DNA of 64,000 bases from Methanothrix sp. (GTDB lineage: Archaea; Halobacteriota; Methanosarcinia; Methanotrichales; Methanotrichaceae): contig JAPKXZ010000052.1 in assembly GCA_026394555.1 (NCBI GenBank), positions 1-64,000 on the forward strand, given 5' to 3'. The position numbers and the translations under genes are program-made. The notes beneath the pieces are model-generated. The model was not told the origin of the DNA. It saw only the letters and a list, made by a program, of their open reading frames with translations, and searched no databases. Below are positions 1 through 8,681 of this stretch, piece by piece (position 1 is the stretch's first letter; each line of letters opens with the position of its first letter).

Positions 1-1
1 T

Positions 2-124
2 GAACTTTTGCTTCTGCAATTGGAGAAATTTAGAAAAATTTCTTTAGCGGACGGACAGATAATTGACACTGAAATGACAAAAAAACAGAGGGAAATTATT
101 CAGGCGCTAAACTTGTGCGCCTGA
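2..124 (+). pseudogene. C-terminal end of an ORF cut by the window edge, possibly a transposase
   Basis: An open frame enters from the left edge and stops at 122-124. It gives about 40 residues rich in Lys, Glu and Leu, ending EIIQALNLCA. The stretch EKFRKISLADGQIID and the following TKKQREIIQALN resemble the tails of IS1634/IS4-type transposases found in methanogens, but this is from memory of the family and the piece is too short to be sure. It borders an AT-rich island, so a mobile-element remnant would fit. It may equally be the intact end of a gene that starts outside the window. Positions 125-243 hold nothing recognisable. Confidence 0.35.
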
Positions 125-243
125 ACTTTCGGGAGGTTAGGTCGCTAGGGCCTCGTAGCACCCAAGTATCTAAAGAAGTTATATTATATAATGTAATCTA
201 TATTAAATTTGATTTGGGCAAATTTATTAAAATCTTAGTAATA

Positions 244-1044
244 TTACAATATAATCTTTTCTGCTATCAATGCTAACCACATAACCTTTTTATTTCTGCT
301 TGATGGCCTTGTCCAAAGCTCAATATTCTTAAATCCGTTCCTTGTCACTAAGTCTAATAACTTTTTTTTGGTAAAAAGCTGATAAAACCTTACACCAAGC
401 CCTTCTTCAGTATCAATGAGTTCTAATCCTTCCCCTTCTCTCACCAAAAGATATAATATCCCATTATTTTTTAAAACACGATAGCTTTCTGAAATTGCGA
501 GATCAGCCATATAACCTTTTTTAATAATTGGTAAATGGATAAGAGAAGCGTTATTTCGTATTATATCAAAATAGCCCTCGGAAAAACGAGATAAATTTCG
601 CATATCGGCTTTGAAAAAGCTTCCTGTAGGAATTTCTTTTTTCATCTCTAGCTCGTGAAGTAACTCAATAAAGCCATCGGAATTATCAATACCGATAACT
701 CGTATATTTGCAATTTTGGATGCATATTTGATATCCCGGCCCGATCCGGTTCCTATGTCTAATAGATTAAGATTGCCATTATTATCGCCCAATAAACCCA
801 ATTTTGCTTTTTCTCTAGCTAGATTCAATAGCTTATTCCAATCTTCGATTTCTAATTTCTGAGGCTCATTACCTCTTATCTCTGCGTATTTTCCACTAAT
901 AGCATCATACGATATCTTTGTGAGAATTAGCAATTGCTCTGCGATCTGATTTGCTTCATTTAAATCGTGATCCGAATATTCTCCAGAAAATATCTTATTC
1001 TGGATAAAATCTAATTTATTTACAAGGCAATATGGATCAACCAT
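244..1044 (-). CDS. Class I SAM-dependent methyltransferase
   Basis: A 266-residue soluble protein with a Rossmann methyltransferase core. Motif I is LLDIGTGSGRDIKYA at about residues 94-108, followed by an acidic residue after strand 2 (VIGIDNSD), a FKADMRNL segment (motif II region) and FDIIRNNASLIHLP (motif III region). The N-terminal 80 residues are helical and contain a YDAISGKYAEIRG stretch, usual for small-molecule methyltransferases of this superfamily. The substrate cannot be read from sequence. The gene is AT-rich like its neighbours up to about 6.2 kb and unlike the GC-rich core genes, which suggests transfer. It is convergent with nothing and stands about 100 bases from the frameshifted membrane gene. 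Confidence 0.8.
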   Translation of the reverse strand: MVDPYCLVNKLDFIQNKIFSGEYSDHDLNEANQIAEQLLILTKISYDAISGKYAEIRGNEPQKLEIEDWNKLLNLAREKAKLGLLGDNNGNLNLLDIGTGSGRDIKYASKIANIRVIGIDNSDGFIELLHELEMKKEIPTGSFFKADMRNLSRFSEGYFDIIRNNASLIHLPIIKKGYMADLAISESYRVLKNNGILYLLVREGEGLELIDTEEGLGVRFYQLFTKKKLLDLVTRNGFKNIELWTRPSSRNKKVMWLALIAEKIIL

Positions 1045-1150
1045 AAATTATCACCAATTCGCGATTTCCAATATGATTCTGGACTAGAGTTCTTTTAACC
1101 TTAATAATGATTTCGCCAGATGCATAATTGTAGAATCCATAAATTATTTA

Positions 1151-2103
1151 TTATTTTGAATACCCTTCAGCTCTGCTGCGGGAATAAGGGGCATATGTAT
1201 CCAACTTAGGTGTAGATCTTGCTAGATTCCGATTCATGCGACGGCGCCTTGCATACCCCGCAGCTCTGCGGCGTGGGTACGCCGAAGCCGTTTGATTTTC
1301 CCATAAATAATCAGCGTATTCATCCAGTCTCTTATATCCATTGGATTCTTTGGCAAATACGATCATAGGCAAGCCCACAGGTTTTTTTTAGATAAAATAT
1401 TAGGGGAAAAATAGCATTTATCAGGGAAGATTACAAGTGTACAATAAGGCGCAGATTCATAATAACCATACTCAATAGGCTCATCATAATTGGCATTAAA
1501 ATCCATTATATATTGTATTGTCGTGTCAATATCCTCCTTTATTTGAGGATATGGTTTATCTGGCGACTCTATTTTAGCTCTATTAAATACTTCTTGACTA
1601 TCTGGTTCGCAGACTAGAGCCCTTATTTTTATATTATTATTAATATTTTTATGCATTTCACATAATTGTTCTATGTTATTATAAAAAGTACTTGTTTGAT
1701 CAAAAAAGACTCGGAGCGAAACTCCCGATAACTTTACGGTACCATTTTTATGATTCTCAAAAGATTTTATGAGATCTGTGATCGCATTTTCTCCAGATTT
1801 GCTTTTCTCTCTATCTTTGTAGACTCTCAAAATGCCACCTTCAAAGTATTCCTCGAACACACTCCATATGAACCCACCGTCTTGCTTTTCTTTAAGATGT
1901 TCCATATACATACCTATAAGAAGTGGGAAGAAAACGCTGGATGCAATTGAACCGAGAATTAGCGCGAAAATATCCCAGTATCCTTGATTTCCGGGAGGAT
2001 ATTCGCCCAGATATATTGAAAAAATTAAAATAAATAATGAGGCGAAAAATATGAAGACAATTTTCGAATCTGAGAATAAAATTTTGTAAATATTTCTAAT
2101 CAT
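1151..2103 (-). pseudogene. Two-TM membrane protein with soluble C-terminal domain, frameshifted in an A8 run
   Basis: Reading leftward from 2103, the first frame gives 246 residues: two membrane segments (about residues 13-32 and 43-66), then a soluble domain with FEGGILRVYKDRE and IKIRALVCEPDSQEVFNRA, and ends at a TGA at 1363-1365 just after an A8 run (plus-strand T8 at about 1381-1388). One extra A would carry the frame into LPMIVFAKESNGYKRLDEYADYLWEN, which looks like the missing last strand and helix of the same domain. So either this is a single-base lesion, a sequencing slip in the homopolymer, or recoding on a slippery run. Beyond DYLWEN the second frame runs into a palindromic repeat that encodes Arg-rich sequence. 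The soluble domain resembles PLD-like effector-type domains, but no HKD motif is visible. Function unknown. Confidence 0.6.
1165..1300. repeat. Short palindromic repeat units
   Basis: Imperfect inverted repeats occur here: gcataccccgcag against ctgcggcgtgggtacgc around 1250-1283, and a related cttcagctctgctgcggg unit near 1168-1185. On the minus strand they encode the low-complexity YPRRRAAGYARRRR stretch. The unit looks like a small palindromic element that has run into the 3' end of the frameshifted gene. Confidence 0.4.
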
Positions 2104-2299
2104 ATATTAACAATTCTCCGTTTAAATTATATCTATATTCTATCGTTTCGTTATTCTACTATAAACATGCTTCGACTATTCTCATTTAAGCCTCAATGTT
2201 TCTTTGGATAAAAATGCTCAAATGTATATACATATTTTCCAGCGGACATGCTTATTAATTTAGATATTCATGAATATTAAAAGCAGAAATATTATTATG

Positions 2300-3751
2300 T
2301 TATAAAATTTTAATTATAATAACATTATCATTTAGATTATTGTGTGACCTAATAATAAGTTCGCCAAAAGTTAGGGTGTCTTGCTTATTCTCTATTTGTT
2401 TATCTAGACATTCTGGTGTTATTTTTTCTACAATTTTTTCTAAGAGAGCTATATCTAAAGATGAATCAAATATAATTTTTGTTGATTTTGCTTTGTCCAC
2501 TCCAAATTTATATTTTATGATTTTACATATGATAAACAATATTTTTATTGGGATTCCCGGATCATTCATAGGCTTTAGGATAGCTATGCCGTACTCAATT
2601 ATGTTAATATTATATATTATTTCCATGAATGTGTCTCTATTTAGATTAAAAGCTATTGCGTTATTATTTATACTAGAATCGATACAATTAAAGTATTGCT
2701 GTTTAACCATCACCCTTACTCTACTTAATGCTATACTTTTAACTGGTCTTTCGAGCTCTTTTTCGTTAATTATAGCCTGGATAAATTCATATGAATGCAA
2801 AATTTTTTTGAATTCTTCTAAATTGAATAAGCAATCATCAACCGCGATAAAGTCAGCAACTCCTATTATAAATAACATAATTGAAAATTCATTACGGTAG
2901 AAGTTACATAACGTCGTATTTTTAGATAAACTATATTTAATTTTAATCATCCTTTCGATAATTGCTTCATCACTATACTCCCCGCCAACGAGGTTTATTA
3001 ATGTATGATTTTCTATTAATATCTTTAAAATTTCCTCTAAATCTAAATAGTCGATACATATACCATATCTTTTAAGTTGTTCTCTATTTATGTTTAGGTC
3101 TTTTAAGATAATTGGCACATACTTTGGTCCATTTTTACTGTGATCCTGTACCCCATCAATAACACCAATATCATGTAAAAAATAACATATATTTAAAACA
3201 ATTTTGTAATCATGGGCCAACTTATTATAAAACTCCATTAATTTAACAAACGTAATATCAAGGTTATTTTGCCAACTGATTGTATCGGGTAAGCAGCCAC
3301 TCGGTATATTATAGTTAATTAATTGGTACCCATATAATACATGGATCATCCAACCATTTCTTTTATATATATTTATACCACCTCGTGTAACCGAAGACAA
3401 TTTATTAATTACTGAGCTCATAGCGCTTAATACGCTTTTATCATTCATTTCTATTTCATTTAATAGCCATAATAAAAAGTAAGAGTCCGGCTGAAGAAAT
3501 ATATATATAAAATTTTCTTTAATATCTTCTAATTCGTTTTTAATTTTATTTATAATTTTTTCTGGAATTTTAAGTTTAGTCTTTTCCAATTCACTAAGTT
3601 TAATACGGAATGGTAACTTCTCTTTTTCAGTAAGAGATTTTTCTAATTTAGATAATAGATCCCCACGATTTCTGTAATATTTAGCATATGAAAAATCGTT
3701 ATTAACATTAATCCTTAAAATATCAATTATGTCTTCAATCATTTTTTTCAC
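2300..3751 (-). CDS. HD-domain metal-dependent phosphohydrolase-like protein
   Basis: A 483-residue soluble protein of AT-rich composition. Residues expected of an HD phosphohydrolase are visible in order: His137 (WMIHVLYGYQ), the HD doublet at 193-194 in YFLHDIGVIDG, another His at about 204, His at about 246 in IENHTLINLVGG, and Asp near 300 in IGVADFIAVDD. This supports an active metal site acting on a nucleotide or phosphoester, but the substrate is unknown. The first 110 residues are helical and the last 130 form a separate domain that I do not recognise. Its start overlaps the stop of the upstream membrane gene by four bases (ATGA), so the two are probably translated together. Confidence 0.65.
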   Translation of the reverse strand: MKKMIEDIIDILRINVNNDFSYAKYYRNRGDLLSKLEKSLTEKEKLPFRIKLSELEKTKLKIPEKIINKIKNELEDIKENFIYIFLQPDSYFLLWLLNEIEMNDKSVLSAMSSVINKLSSVTRGGINIYKRNGWMIHVLYGYQLINYNIPSGCLPDTISWQNNLDITFVKLMEFYNKLAHDYKIVLNICYFLHDIGVIDGVQDHSKNGPKYVPIILKDLNINREQLKRYGICIDYLDLEEILKILIENHTLINLVGGEYSDEAIIERMIKIKYSLSKNTTLCNFYRNEFSIMLFIIGVADFIAVDDCLFNLEEFKKILHSYEFIQAIINEKELERPVKSIALSRVRVMVKQQYFNCIDSSINNNAIAFNLNRDTFMEIIYNINIIEYGIAILKPMNDPGIPIKILFIICKIIKYKFGVDKAKSTKIIFDSSLDIALLEKIVEKITPECLDKQIENKQDTLTFGELIIRSHNNLNDNVIIIKIL

Positions 3752-4551
3752 CTTAAACTTTCTAAATAGCCTTTTTCGTTAACCTGATTTAGGTTTACTT
3801 TTTTTGTATCTTTAGAATCCCAAACCGTGATGAAATACTCTTTAATCGGCTTATATAATGACTGTTCTGCTACTGGTTTTAAAATTAATTGAAACGAATC
3901 GCCCCCCGTTGTTCCTGCCCTATAAAATCCTAAATATATTGTTTTTTCATCTATAATAACTATACGGAATATCGGCATAAAATCGTATAATCTAATCTCA
4001 ATATTTAAGTATTTGTTATGACTTTTTTCGGCCAATCCTTTTAGAGTTTTTATTATCAGGTCTGAGACATGGTCCTCATTTAAGCCTTGAGATATTGATA
4101 GCCTCTTGCATTCATCGCTGTTTGGATTAAGTAATAGAAATTTCAGATTTCCCCTCCTTGTCCCAAAATCCCTCATCTTCTTATCCATTAATGCTCCTGT
4201 ATCTATCCATTTTCTCGCAGCTATTGCCATGAGCATAAAATCGCTATTCGCTTCGCTCAAAACTGAGCTAGCACTTCCCTTTCCGGAGACAGTAGATTCA
4301 ACTACATCTTCGATGCCTTTGAAGTAGTATTTTGCCCACTTAATAGCTAGAAACGATATTATTATTAGTGATAATGTAATAATTAAAAAGTAATTAAGTA
4401 TATGGGAAAAATTAAGTTTTAAGCTGTTAGGATCTATTAAATAAAAAAGAATAGTTGTAAAAATATTTATTGCAATAGGTAATAGAATATAAATGCTAAA
4501 TTTAATTACACCACCAGAATAAATTATCTTTGATATAATTTCCTTAGTCAT
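3748..4551 (-). CDS. Two-TM membrane protein with soluble C-terminal domain
   Basis: 267 residues. Two membrane helices (about 19-38 and 49-70) are followed by a cytoplasmic domain with LKFLLLNPNSDECKRLS and FRIVIIDEKTIYLGFYRAG. The layout and the LLLNPNSDE segment match the other two-TM protein of this cluster (RALVCEPDSQE at the same relative place), so the two are probably distant paralogues. No HKD or other catalytic motif is clear. It is first in a minus-strand unit with the HD protein (ATGA overlap) and is transcribed divergently from the DUF89-like gene. The pairing of membrane-anchored proteins with a phosphohydrolase is reminiscent of defence modules, but that is inference. Confidence 0.6.
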   Translation of the reverse strand: MTKEIISKIIYSGGVIKFSIYILLPIAINIFTTILFYLIDPNSLKLNFSHILNYFLIITLSLIIISFLAIKWAKYYFKGIEDVVESTVSGKGSASSVLSEANSDFMLMAIAARKWIDTGALMDKKMRDFGTRRGNLKFLLLNPNSDECKRLSISQGLNEDHVSDLIIKTLKGLAEKSHNKYLNIEIRLYDFMPIFRIVIIDEKTIYLGFYRAGTTGGDSFQLILKPVAEQSLYKPIKEYFITVWDSKDTKKVNLNQVNEKGYLESLR

Positions 4552-4692
4552 ATATATAGTCCTTCATTGAATTATAATGCCAGGGATTATTTTATGATTG
4601 GTTTGTTGATATTTAACTTTTCCCCCAATTGTCGGTAATATGTAGCCCTGAATGTTTCGGGACTACATAGATCCAACGAACTAGAGTTAAAG

Positions 4693-4702
4693 TTATATAT
4701 TA
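4693..4702 (+). promoter_or_regulatory. Likely TATA box of the DUF89-like gene
   Basis: The sequence ttatatatta lies about 33-42 bases before the ATG at 4735, inside the 183-base divergent gap. This is the spacing expected for an archaeal TATA box with a short leader. Confidence 0.4.
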
Positions 4703-4734
4703 TTAAGATTAGTAGGGTTGCAGAGGTTAGAATC

Positions 4735-6120
4735 ATGGTCCTTATCCTGCCCTCAGATATGACTTCTCTTTCTGAAGAAGATGTAATGTTAAATATCAGA
4801 GAATTTTTATGTAATGATTCAGATGATAAGAGCTATTTAAGGATAATCTCTTCACCTGCATTCGAACCTGAGTCTTTTACGATTGGTGATCGAGAGAAAG
4901 AACCTCTATTTTTAAATGAATCAGAGAGAAAATTCCAAACTTGGTGCGAAAATCTCATTAAGGACCAGCTATTGAGAATGGCTGAAAGTGAGAACTTAGT
5001 TTTTAATGACATACAGGATATTATTATTATAATCTGGCGGAATGCTGAACGGCTGTTAAATTATGAGCATAAAGGAAATAAATTAAAAAATTGCATTTGG
5101 AATCAAGAATTCATCGATATAATAGATAAAGTTATAATATTTTCTTTGTTTGGGAACTTTGAAACAAAATATGCCACTCATAAAAAATTTAGAGATATAT
5201 CGAGAAAAATTATGCCAATAATTATTAAGCGAGTTAGTGAGGATCGATTAGAGCTTAAAGACTACCTTAAATTATCGATAATTAGTGGTATATCTGGTTT
5301 GGATCTCAAAGGCTCTAATGCTGCATCTTCCTTCATTTCCCATGGTGGTATTCCCATGGCGCTTTATTATAACATGGAACCAGTGGAAGCTGCAGAACGG
5401 TATTATCACGATTTGACAAGCAGATTGAATTCTCCCACACCTATTTTTGAATGGGATTATTTCTTAGAACAAATAAAAATGAGTAATATTAAACTAGTTT
5501 GGTCTACAGATGATTATATAGAAACATTTTTCGACTTATTGTTTATCAATTATTTACTAAAAAAATATAATAATATATCTATTACCGTGATTCCAAAAAG
5601 AGAGACATATGGAAATGATACCTCTTATTCGGATATTTTAGAGATGTTGAAACTATGCGAAAATGAATATGACGTAATTCAAAAATTGCTCAAAGATGGA
5701 AAACGATTTAATATAAATAGATGTGGGCCATCCATGGGGGCAGTCAATATTAAGAAACTTTCAAATGAAGTTGTAGATTTAATTGACCAAAGTAATCTTG
5801 TAGTAATTAAAGGATGCAGAGCCCATGAAATGGTCCAAGGTAGTTTGAATAAGATTAGTTATAGTATGTACGTTGTAGCTAGGGAATTTAGCGAAAGCGT
5901 TACAGGTTATGATGCAAGAGAAATGCCTTTATTATTCTTCCATCTTCCACCTGGCGGCTATGCTTTTAAGGGCTTTAAGAATCGTAATTTGAGGGAAGAG
6001 GTCTTCAAAGATGGTAAAAAAATATTTCTCAGCGAAGTAACTCTAAAGGATAATTTTATTACGGGTCCAAACAGCTATACAAGAGATGAACCTAATAACC
6101 CAAAGATTTCCAAAAACTAG
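4735..6120 (+). CDS. DUF89-like protein (damage-control phosphatase fold), tentative
   Basis: 461 residues, AT-rich. The C-terminal half (about 250-430) follows the plan of DUF89/ARMT1-type metal-dependent phosphatases: a strand then LVWSTDDYIETFFDLLFINY where the family has its DNAGFE-type metal site, a second strand ITVIPKRETYGNDTSYSDI where the family has the FVSDVT segment, and a late NLVVIKGCRAHEMVQGSL where the family has a KGxxNxE-type segment. The acidic and Asn residues are partly kept. The N-terminal half is helical, as in DUF89 proteins. The match is distant, so the assignment is tentative. Transcribed away from the membrane/HD unit. Confidence 0.45.
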   Translation: MVLILPSDMTSLSEEDVMLNIREFLCNDSDDKSYLRIISSPAFEPESFTIGDREKEPLFLNESERKFQTWCENLIKDQLLRMAESENLVFNDIQDIIIIIWRNAERLLNYEHKGNKLKNCIWNQEFIDIIDKVIIFSLFGNFETKYATHKKFRDISRKIMPIIIKRVSEDRLELKDYLKLSIISGISGLDLKGSNAASSFISHGGIPMALYYNMEPVEAAERYYHDLTSRLNSPTPIFEWDYFLEQIKMSNIKLVWSTDDYIETFFDLLFINYLLKKYNNISITVIPKRETYGNDTSYSDILEMLKLCENEYDVIQKLLKDGKRFNINRCGPSMGAVNIKKLSNEVVDLIDQSNLVVIKGCRAHEMVQGSLNKISYSMYVVAREFSESVTGYDAREMPLLFFHLPPGGYAFKGFKNRNLREEVFKDGKKIFLSEVTLKDNFITGPNSYTRDEPNNPKISKN

Positions 6121-6215
6121 TAGAACCTCTATGTATCTTAGAGAAATAGATGCGCTTTATTTGAATATGGATATCCAATTATCATGCATTTCTTGATTTG
6201 TTGTAGGTTTTCCTT

Positions 6216-7064
6216 ATGATAGTTCCATTCTTTGAGATCGACTGGAATGAGATCTGGAAGAGCCAAATGCAGAGAAATAAAAACTCTAACTTTGACCAAA
6301 ATTTTGGCCGCATTTGGGATAGCAGAGAAAGCGCAGAAAGGTCCTGGAACATGTACCAGGAGAACAAAGATAGGATAAACAAAACAATTGATGGAACAAA
6401 TATTAGCCCTGAATCAAGGGTCTTAGACATCGGTGCAGGTCCAGGGGCATTAGCTATGCCCCTTGCAAAAAAGGTAACACATGTTACTGCCATAGAGCCA
6501 TCTGATGGCATGGTTTCCATATTTAAAGCAAAAATGGCTAAGTATGGTTTGGCCAATATATCGATAGTGCAAAAGCGTTGGGAGGATGTGGATTTGAAAG
6601 CAGATCTGCATCCGCCTTATGATATAGTAATCGCGTCCTTCTCTTTAATCATGCTCGATATAAGGGCAGCCATTGAAAAGATGATAGAAGCCTCTTCTAG
6701 ATATATTTACCTTTATTGGATTGCAGGCGAGACCTCATGGGATGTTCATCACCGAGAACTCTGGCCAAAACTACATAAAAAGGAGCATTATGCTTTGCCA
6801 GGTAGCGATGTGCTCTATAATGTCCTGTACCAGATGGGAATATATCCAAACGTGAAGACGTTCAAGCTTTATCATAATCAACGATTTGCTTCTTTACAGC
6901 AGGCCTTAGACGCTTTGAGGCATCAGTATTTTATCAATACTCCTGAGCAGGAAACTATATTTTTTAAGTACTTTAGCAATGTGCTAAGGGATGAAGGTAA
7001 TTCTGTGGTTCTGCCGACATCCTCTATCAGGGTTAAGATTTGGTGGAAAAAATCCGACAGCTAA
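6216..7064 (+). CDS. Class I SAM-dependent methyltransferase (type 11/12-like)
   Basis: 282 residues. Motif I is RVLDIGAGPGALAMPLAKK (about residues 68-86), followed by the acidic end of strand 2 in VTAIEPSDGM and by WEDVD and YDIVIASFSLIMLD (motifs II-III). The N-terminus FEIDWNEIWKSQM and the Trp/Tyr-rich C-terminal half resemble methyltransferases common in methanogens that often lie near metal or corrinoid genes, but no such partner is present here. The substrate is not predictable. It sits at the boundary where the AT-rich island gives way to the GC-rich core. Confidence 0.8.
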   Translation: MIVPFFEIDWNEIWKSQMQRNKNSNFDQNFGRIWDSRESAERSWNMYQENKDRINKTIDGTNISPESRVLDIGAGPGALAMPLAKKVTHVTAIEPSDGMVSIFKAKMAKYGLANISIVQKRWEDVDLKADLHPPYDIVIASFSLIMLDIRAAIEKMIEASSRYIYLYWIAGETSWDVHHRELWPKLHKKEHYALPGSDVLYNVLYQMGIYPNVKTFKLYHNQRFASLQQALDALRHQYFINTPEQETIFFKYFSNVLRDEGNSVVLPTSSIRVKIWWKKSDS

Positions 7065-7179
7065 TATTTGAGGGATTGTGGCTTCACTTATCCAGATTGT
7101 ATTATCCAGTCGAGGCAAGTATGGTTGTTAAAAAGGCTAGAACTTATCGCCAAGGATAGAGATTCAAGGGCTCAATGCT

Positions 7180-7300
7180 ACATCCTTGGCCGTGATTGTT
7201 GACGACACGGACCCGCCTTCTGCCGCCCAATGTAAGCACCGGTTCGTCGAAGCAAGAAGCCCCATCCGTTGGGGTAAGGAGGAAGTCACGCCCCAACCAA
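7180..7300 (+). mobile_element. Probable right-end remnant of an IS200/IS605-type element
   Basis: The stretch around 7240-7290 reads gaagcaagaagccccatccg then ttggggtaaggaggaagtca. It contains the ccccatccgttgggg hairpin, and the encoded VEARSPIRWGKEEVT resembles the last residues of many TnpB proteins, which run into the right-end hairpin. No other part of the element is seen. Between the methyltransferase and the true purB start (7065-7335) I see nothing else. Supported by pattern memory only. Confidence 0.35.
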
Positions 7301-7335
7301 AAGTTCCATCAACCCCTCGCGCCATCCTCCCATCC

Positions 7336-8679
7336 ATGTCTATTCACCCTATAGAATTTCGATACGGCACCAAAGAGATGAAGGATATCTGGGAAGAGGA
7401 CTATCGGCTCCGCTGTCTCTTTCGCGTGGAGGCGGCTCTCTCTCTGGCCGAAGAAGAGCTTGGCATGATCCCCCAGGGTGCAGCCGCCGAGATCGCCGCC
7501 GCTGCAAAGTCAACCCTTCCGGAGAGGGCCAAGCAGATCGAGGATGAGATCGGCCACGACATGATGGCCACCGTCCTGGCCATGGCGGAGTGCGCTCCCC
7601 AGTTTGGGGAGTGGATTCACCTGGGTGCCACCTCCAACGACATCCTGGATACGGCCACCGGTCTGCAGATCAAGGCCTCCTTGGATGTGCTGCAACCCAA
7701 ATTGAAGACGCTCCTGGCGCTGCTGCTGGATCTGGCTATAAATAATAAGAGCTTGGTCTGTGCCGGTCGCACACACGGCCAGATTGCGGTACCTACCACC
7801 TATGGGCTGCGATTCGCGATCTGGGCCTCGGAGATCGCGCGCCACATCGAGCGCTTGGTGCAAATAAGGCCCCGGGCGGCTGTCGGCAAGATGAGCGGCG
7901 CTGTGGGCACTCAGGCCGCCTTCGGACTTAAAGGAATGATGATTCAGGCACGGGTCATGGAGCACCTCGGGCTTAACGAAGTGGATGTCTCCAATCAGGT
8001 AGTGCAGCGCGACCGGCATGCAGAAATGATCTGCTGGATGGCGCTGGTTGCCTCCACTCTGGACAAGATCTTCGTTGTGATGCGCACCTTGCAGCGCACA
8101 GAGATTGCTGAGGTGGAGGAGGGCTTCGGCAAAAAGCAGGTAGGCTCCTCTACCATGCCTCACAAGAGAAATCCGATTAAGTCGGAGCAGATCTGCGGCC
8201 TTTCCAGAATAGTGCGAGCCCAAATCCTGCCCGCCTTTGAGAACATTCCTCTCTGGGATGAACGCGATCTGACCAACAGTAGCTCTGAGCGCATCATCTT
8301 TCCAGAGGCTTTTATCTTCACCGACCACCTCATCACCCTGGCCACGCGCACGCTTCGAGGGCTACGGCTACGCCCTGAGAATATTGAGCGCAATTTGACA
8401 ATGCTGCACGGACTGAATATGGCAGAGAACGTGATGGTGGAGCTGGCCAAGAAGGGCGTGGGCCGGCAGCAGGCACACGAGATCATGCGCCAGAGCTCGA
8501 TGGCTGCCTTCGAGCAAAAGAGGGAGCTGACAGAGATCCTTTTGGAGAACGAGACTGTAATGGCATACCTCAATGCCAAAGATATAGAGGCAATGCTGGA
8601 TCCGCACCAGTATATCGGCACAGCCGTGGCTCAGGTAGAGAGGCTCTACGAGAAGCTGCAAAAGCTCTATCTTGCCTGA
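7336..8679 (+). CDS. purB: Adenylosuccinate lyase
   Basis: Cleaves adenylosuccinate to AMP and SAICAR to AICAR in purine synthesis, releasing fumarate; cytoplasmic homotetramer. The family signature GSSTMPHKRNP is at about residues 269-279, with the earlier TSNDILDTA and GRTHGQIAVPTTYG segments that build the active site. I start at the ATG at 7336 (MSIHPIEFRYG), giving 447 residues, the family's usual length. The open frame reaches back to 7186, but those 50 codons look like mobile-element remnant sequence. No good Shine-Dalgarno site precedes 7336. The next gene begins two bases after the stop. Confidence 0.95.
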   Translation: MSIHPIEFRYGTKEMKDIWEEDYRLRCLFRVEAALSLAEEELGMIPQGAAAEIAAAAKSTLPERAKQIEDEIGHDMMATVLAMAECAPQFGEWIHLGATSNDILDTATGLQIKASLDVLQPKLKTLLALLLDLAINNKSLVCAGRTHGQIAVPTTYGLRFAIWASEIARHIERLVQIRPRAAVGKMSGAVGTQAAFGLKGMMIQARVMEHLGLNEVDVSNQVVQRDRHAEMICWMALVASTLDKIFVVMRTLQRTEIAEVEEGFGKKQVGSSTMPHKRNPIKSEQICGLSRIVRAQILPAFENIPLWDERDLTNSSSERIIFPEAFIFTDHLITLATRTLRGLRLRPENIERNLTMLHGLNMAENVMVELAKKGVGRQQAHEIMRQSSMAAFEQKRELTEILLENETVMAYLNAKDIEAMLDPHQYIGTAVAQVERLYEKLQKLYLA

Positions 8680-8681
8680 GG

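Noticed and set aside
1151..1378. Stand-alone 75-residue protein
   Set aside because: Its first part reads as the continuation of the upstream membrane protein after a one-base slip, and the rest is repeat sequence, so it is treated as part of one frameshifted gene.
7186..7335. N-terminal extension of adenylosuccinate lyase by 50 codons
   Set aside because: Family members start at MSIHPIEFRYG-like sequence, and the upstream codons resemble an IS605 right end.
7510..8328. Long open frame opposite purB
   Set aside because: Antisense shadow of purB with biased composition (His/Gln-rich) and no motif.
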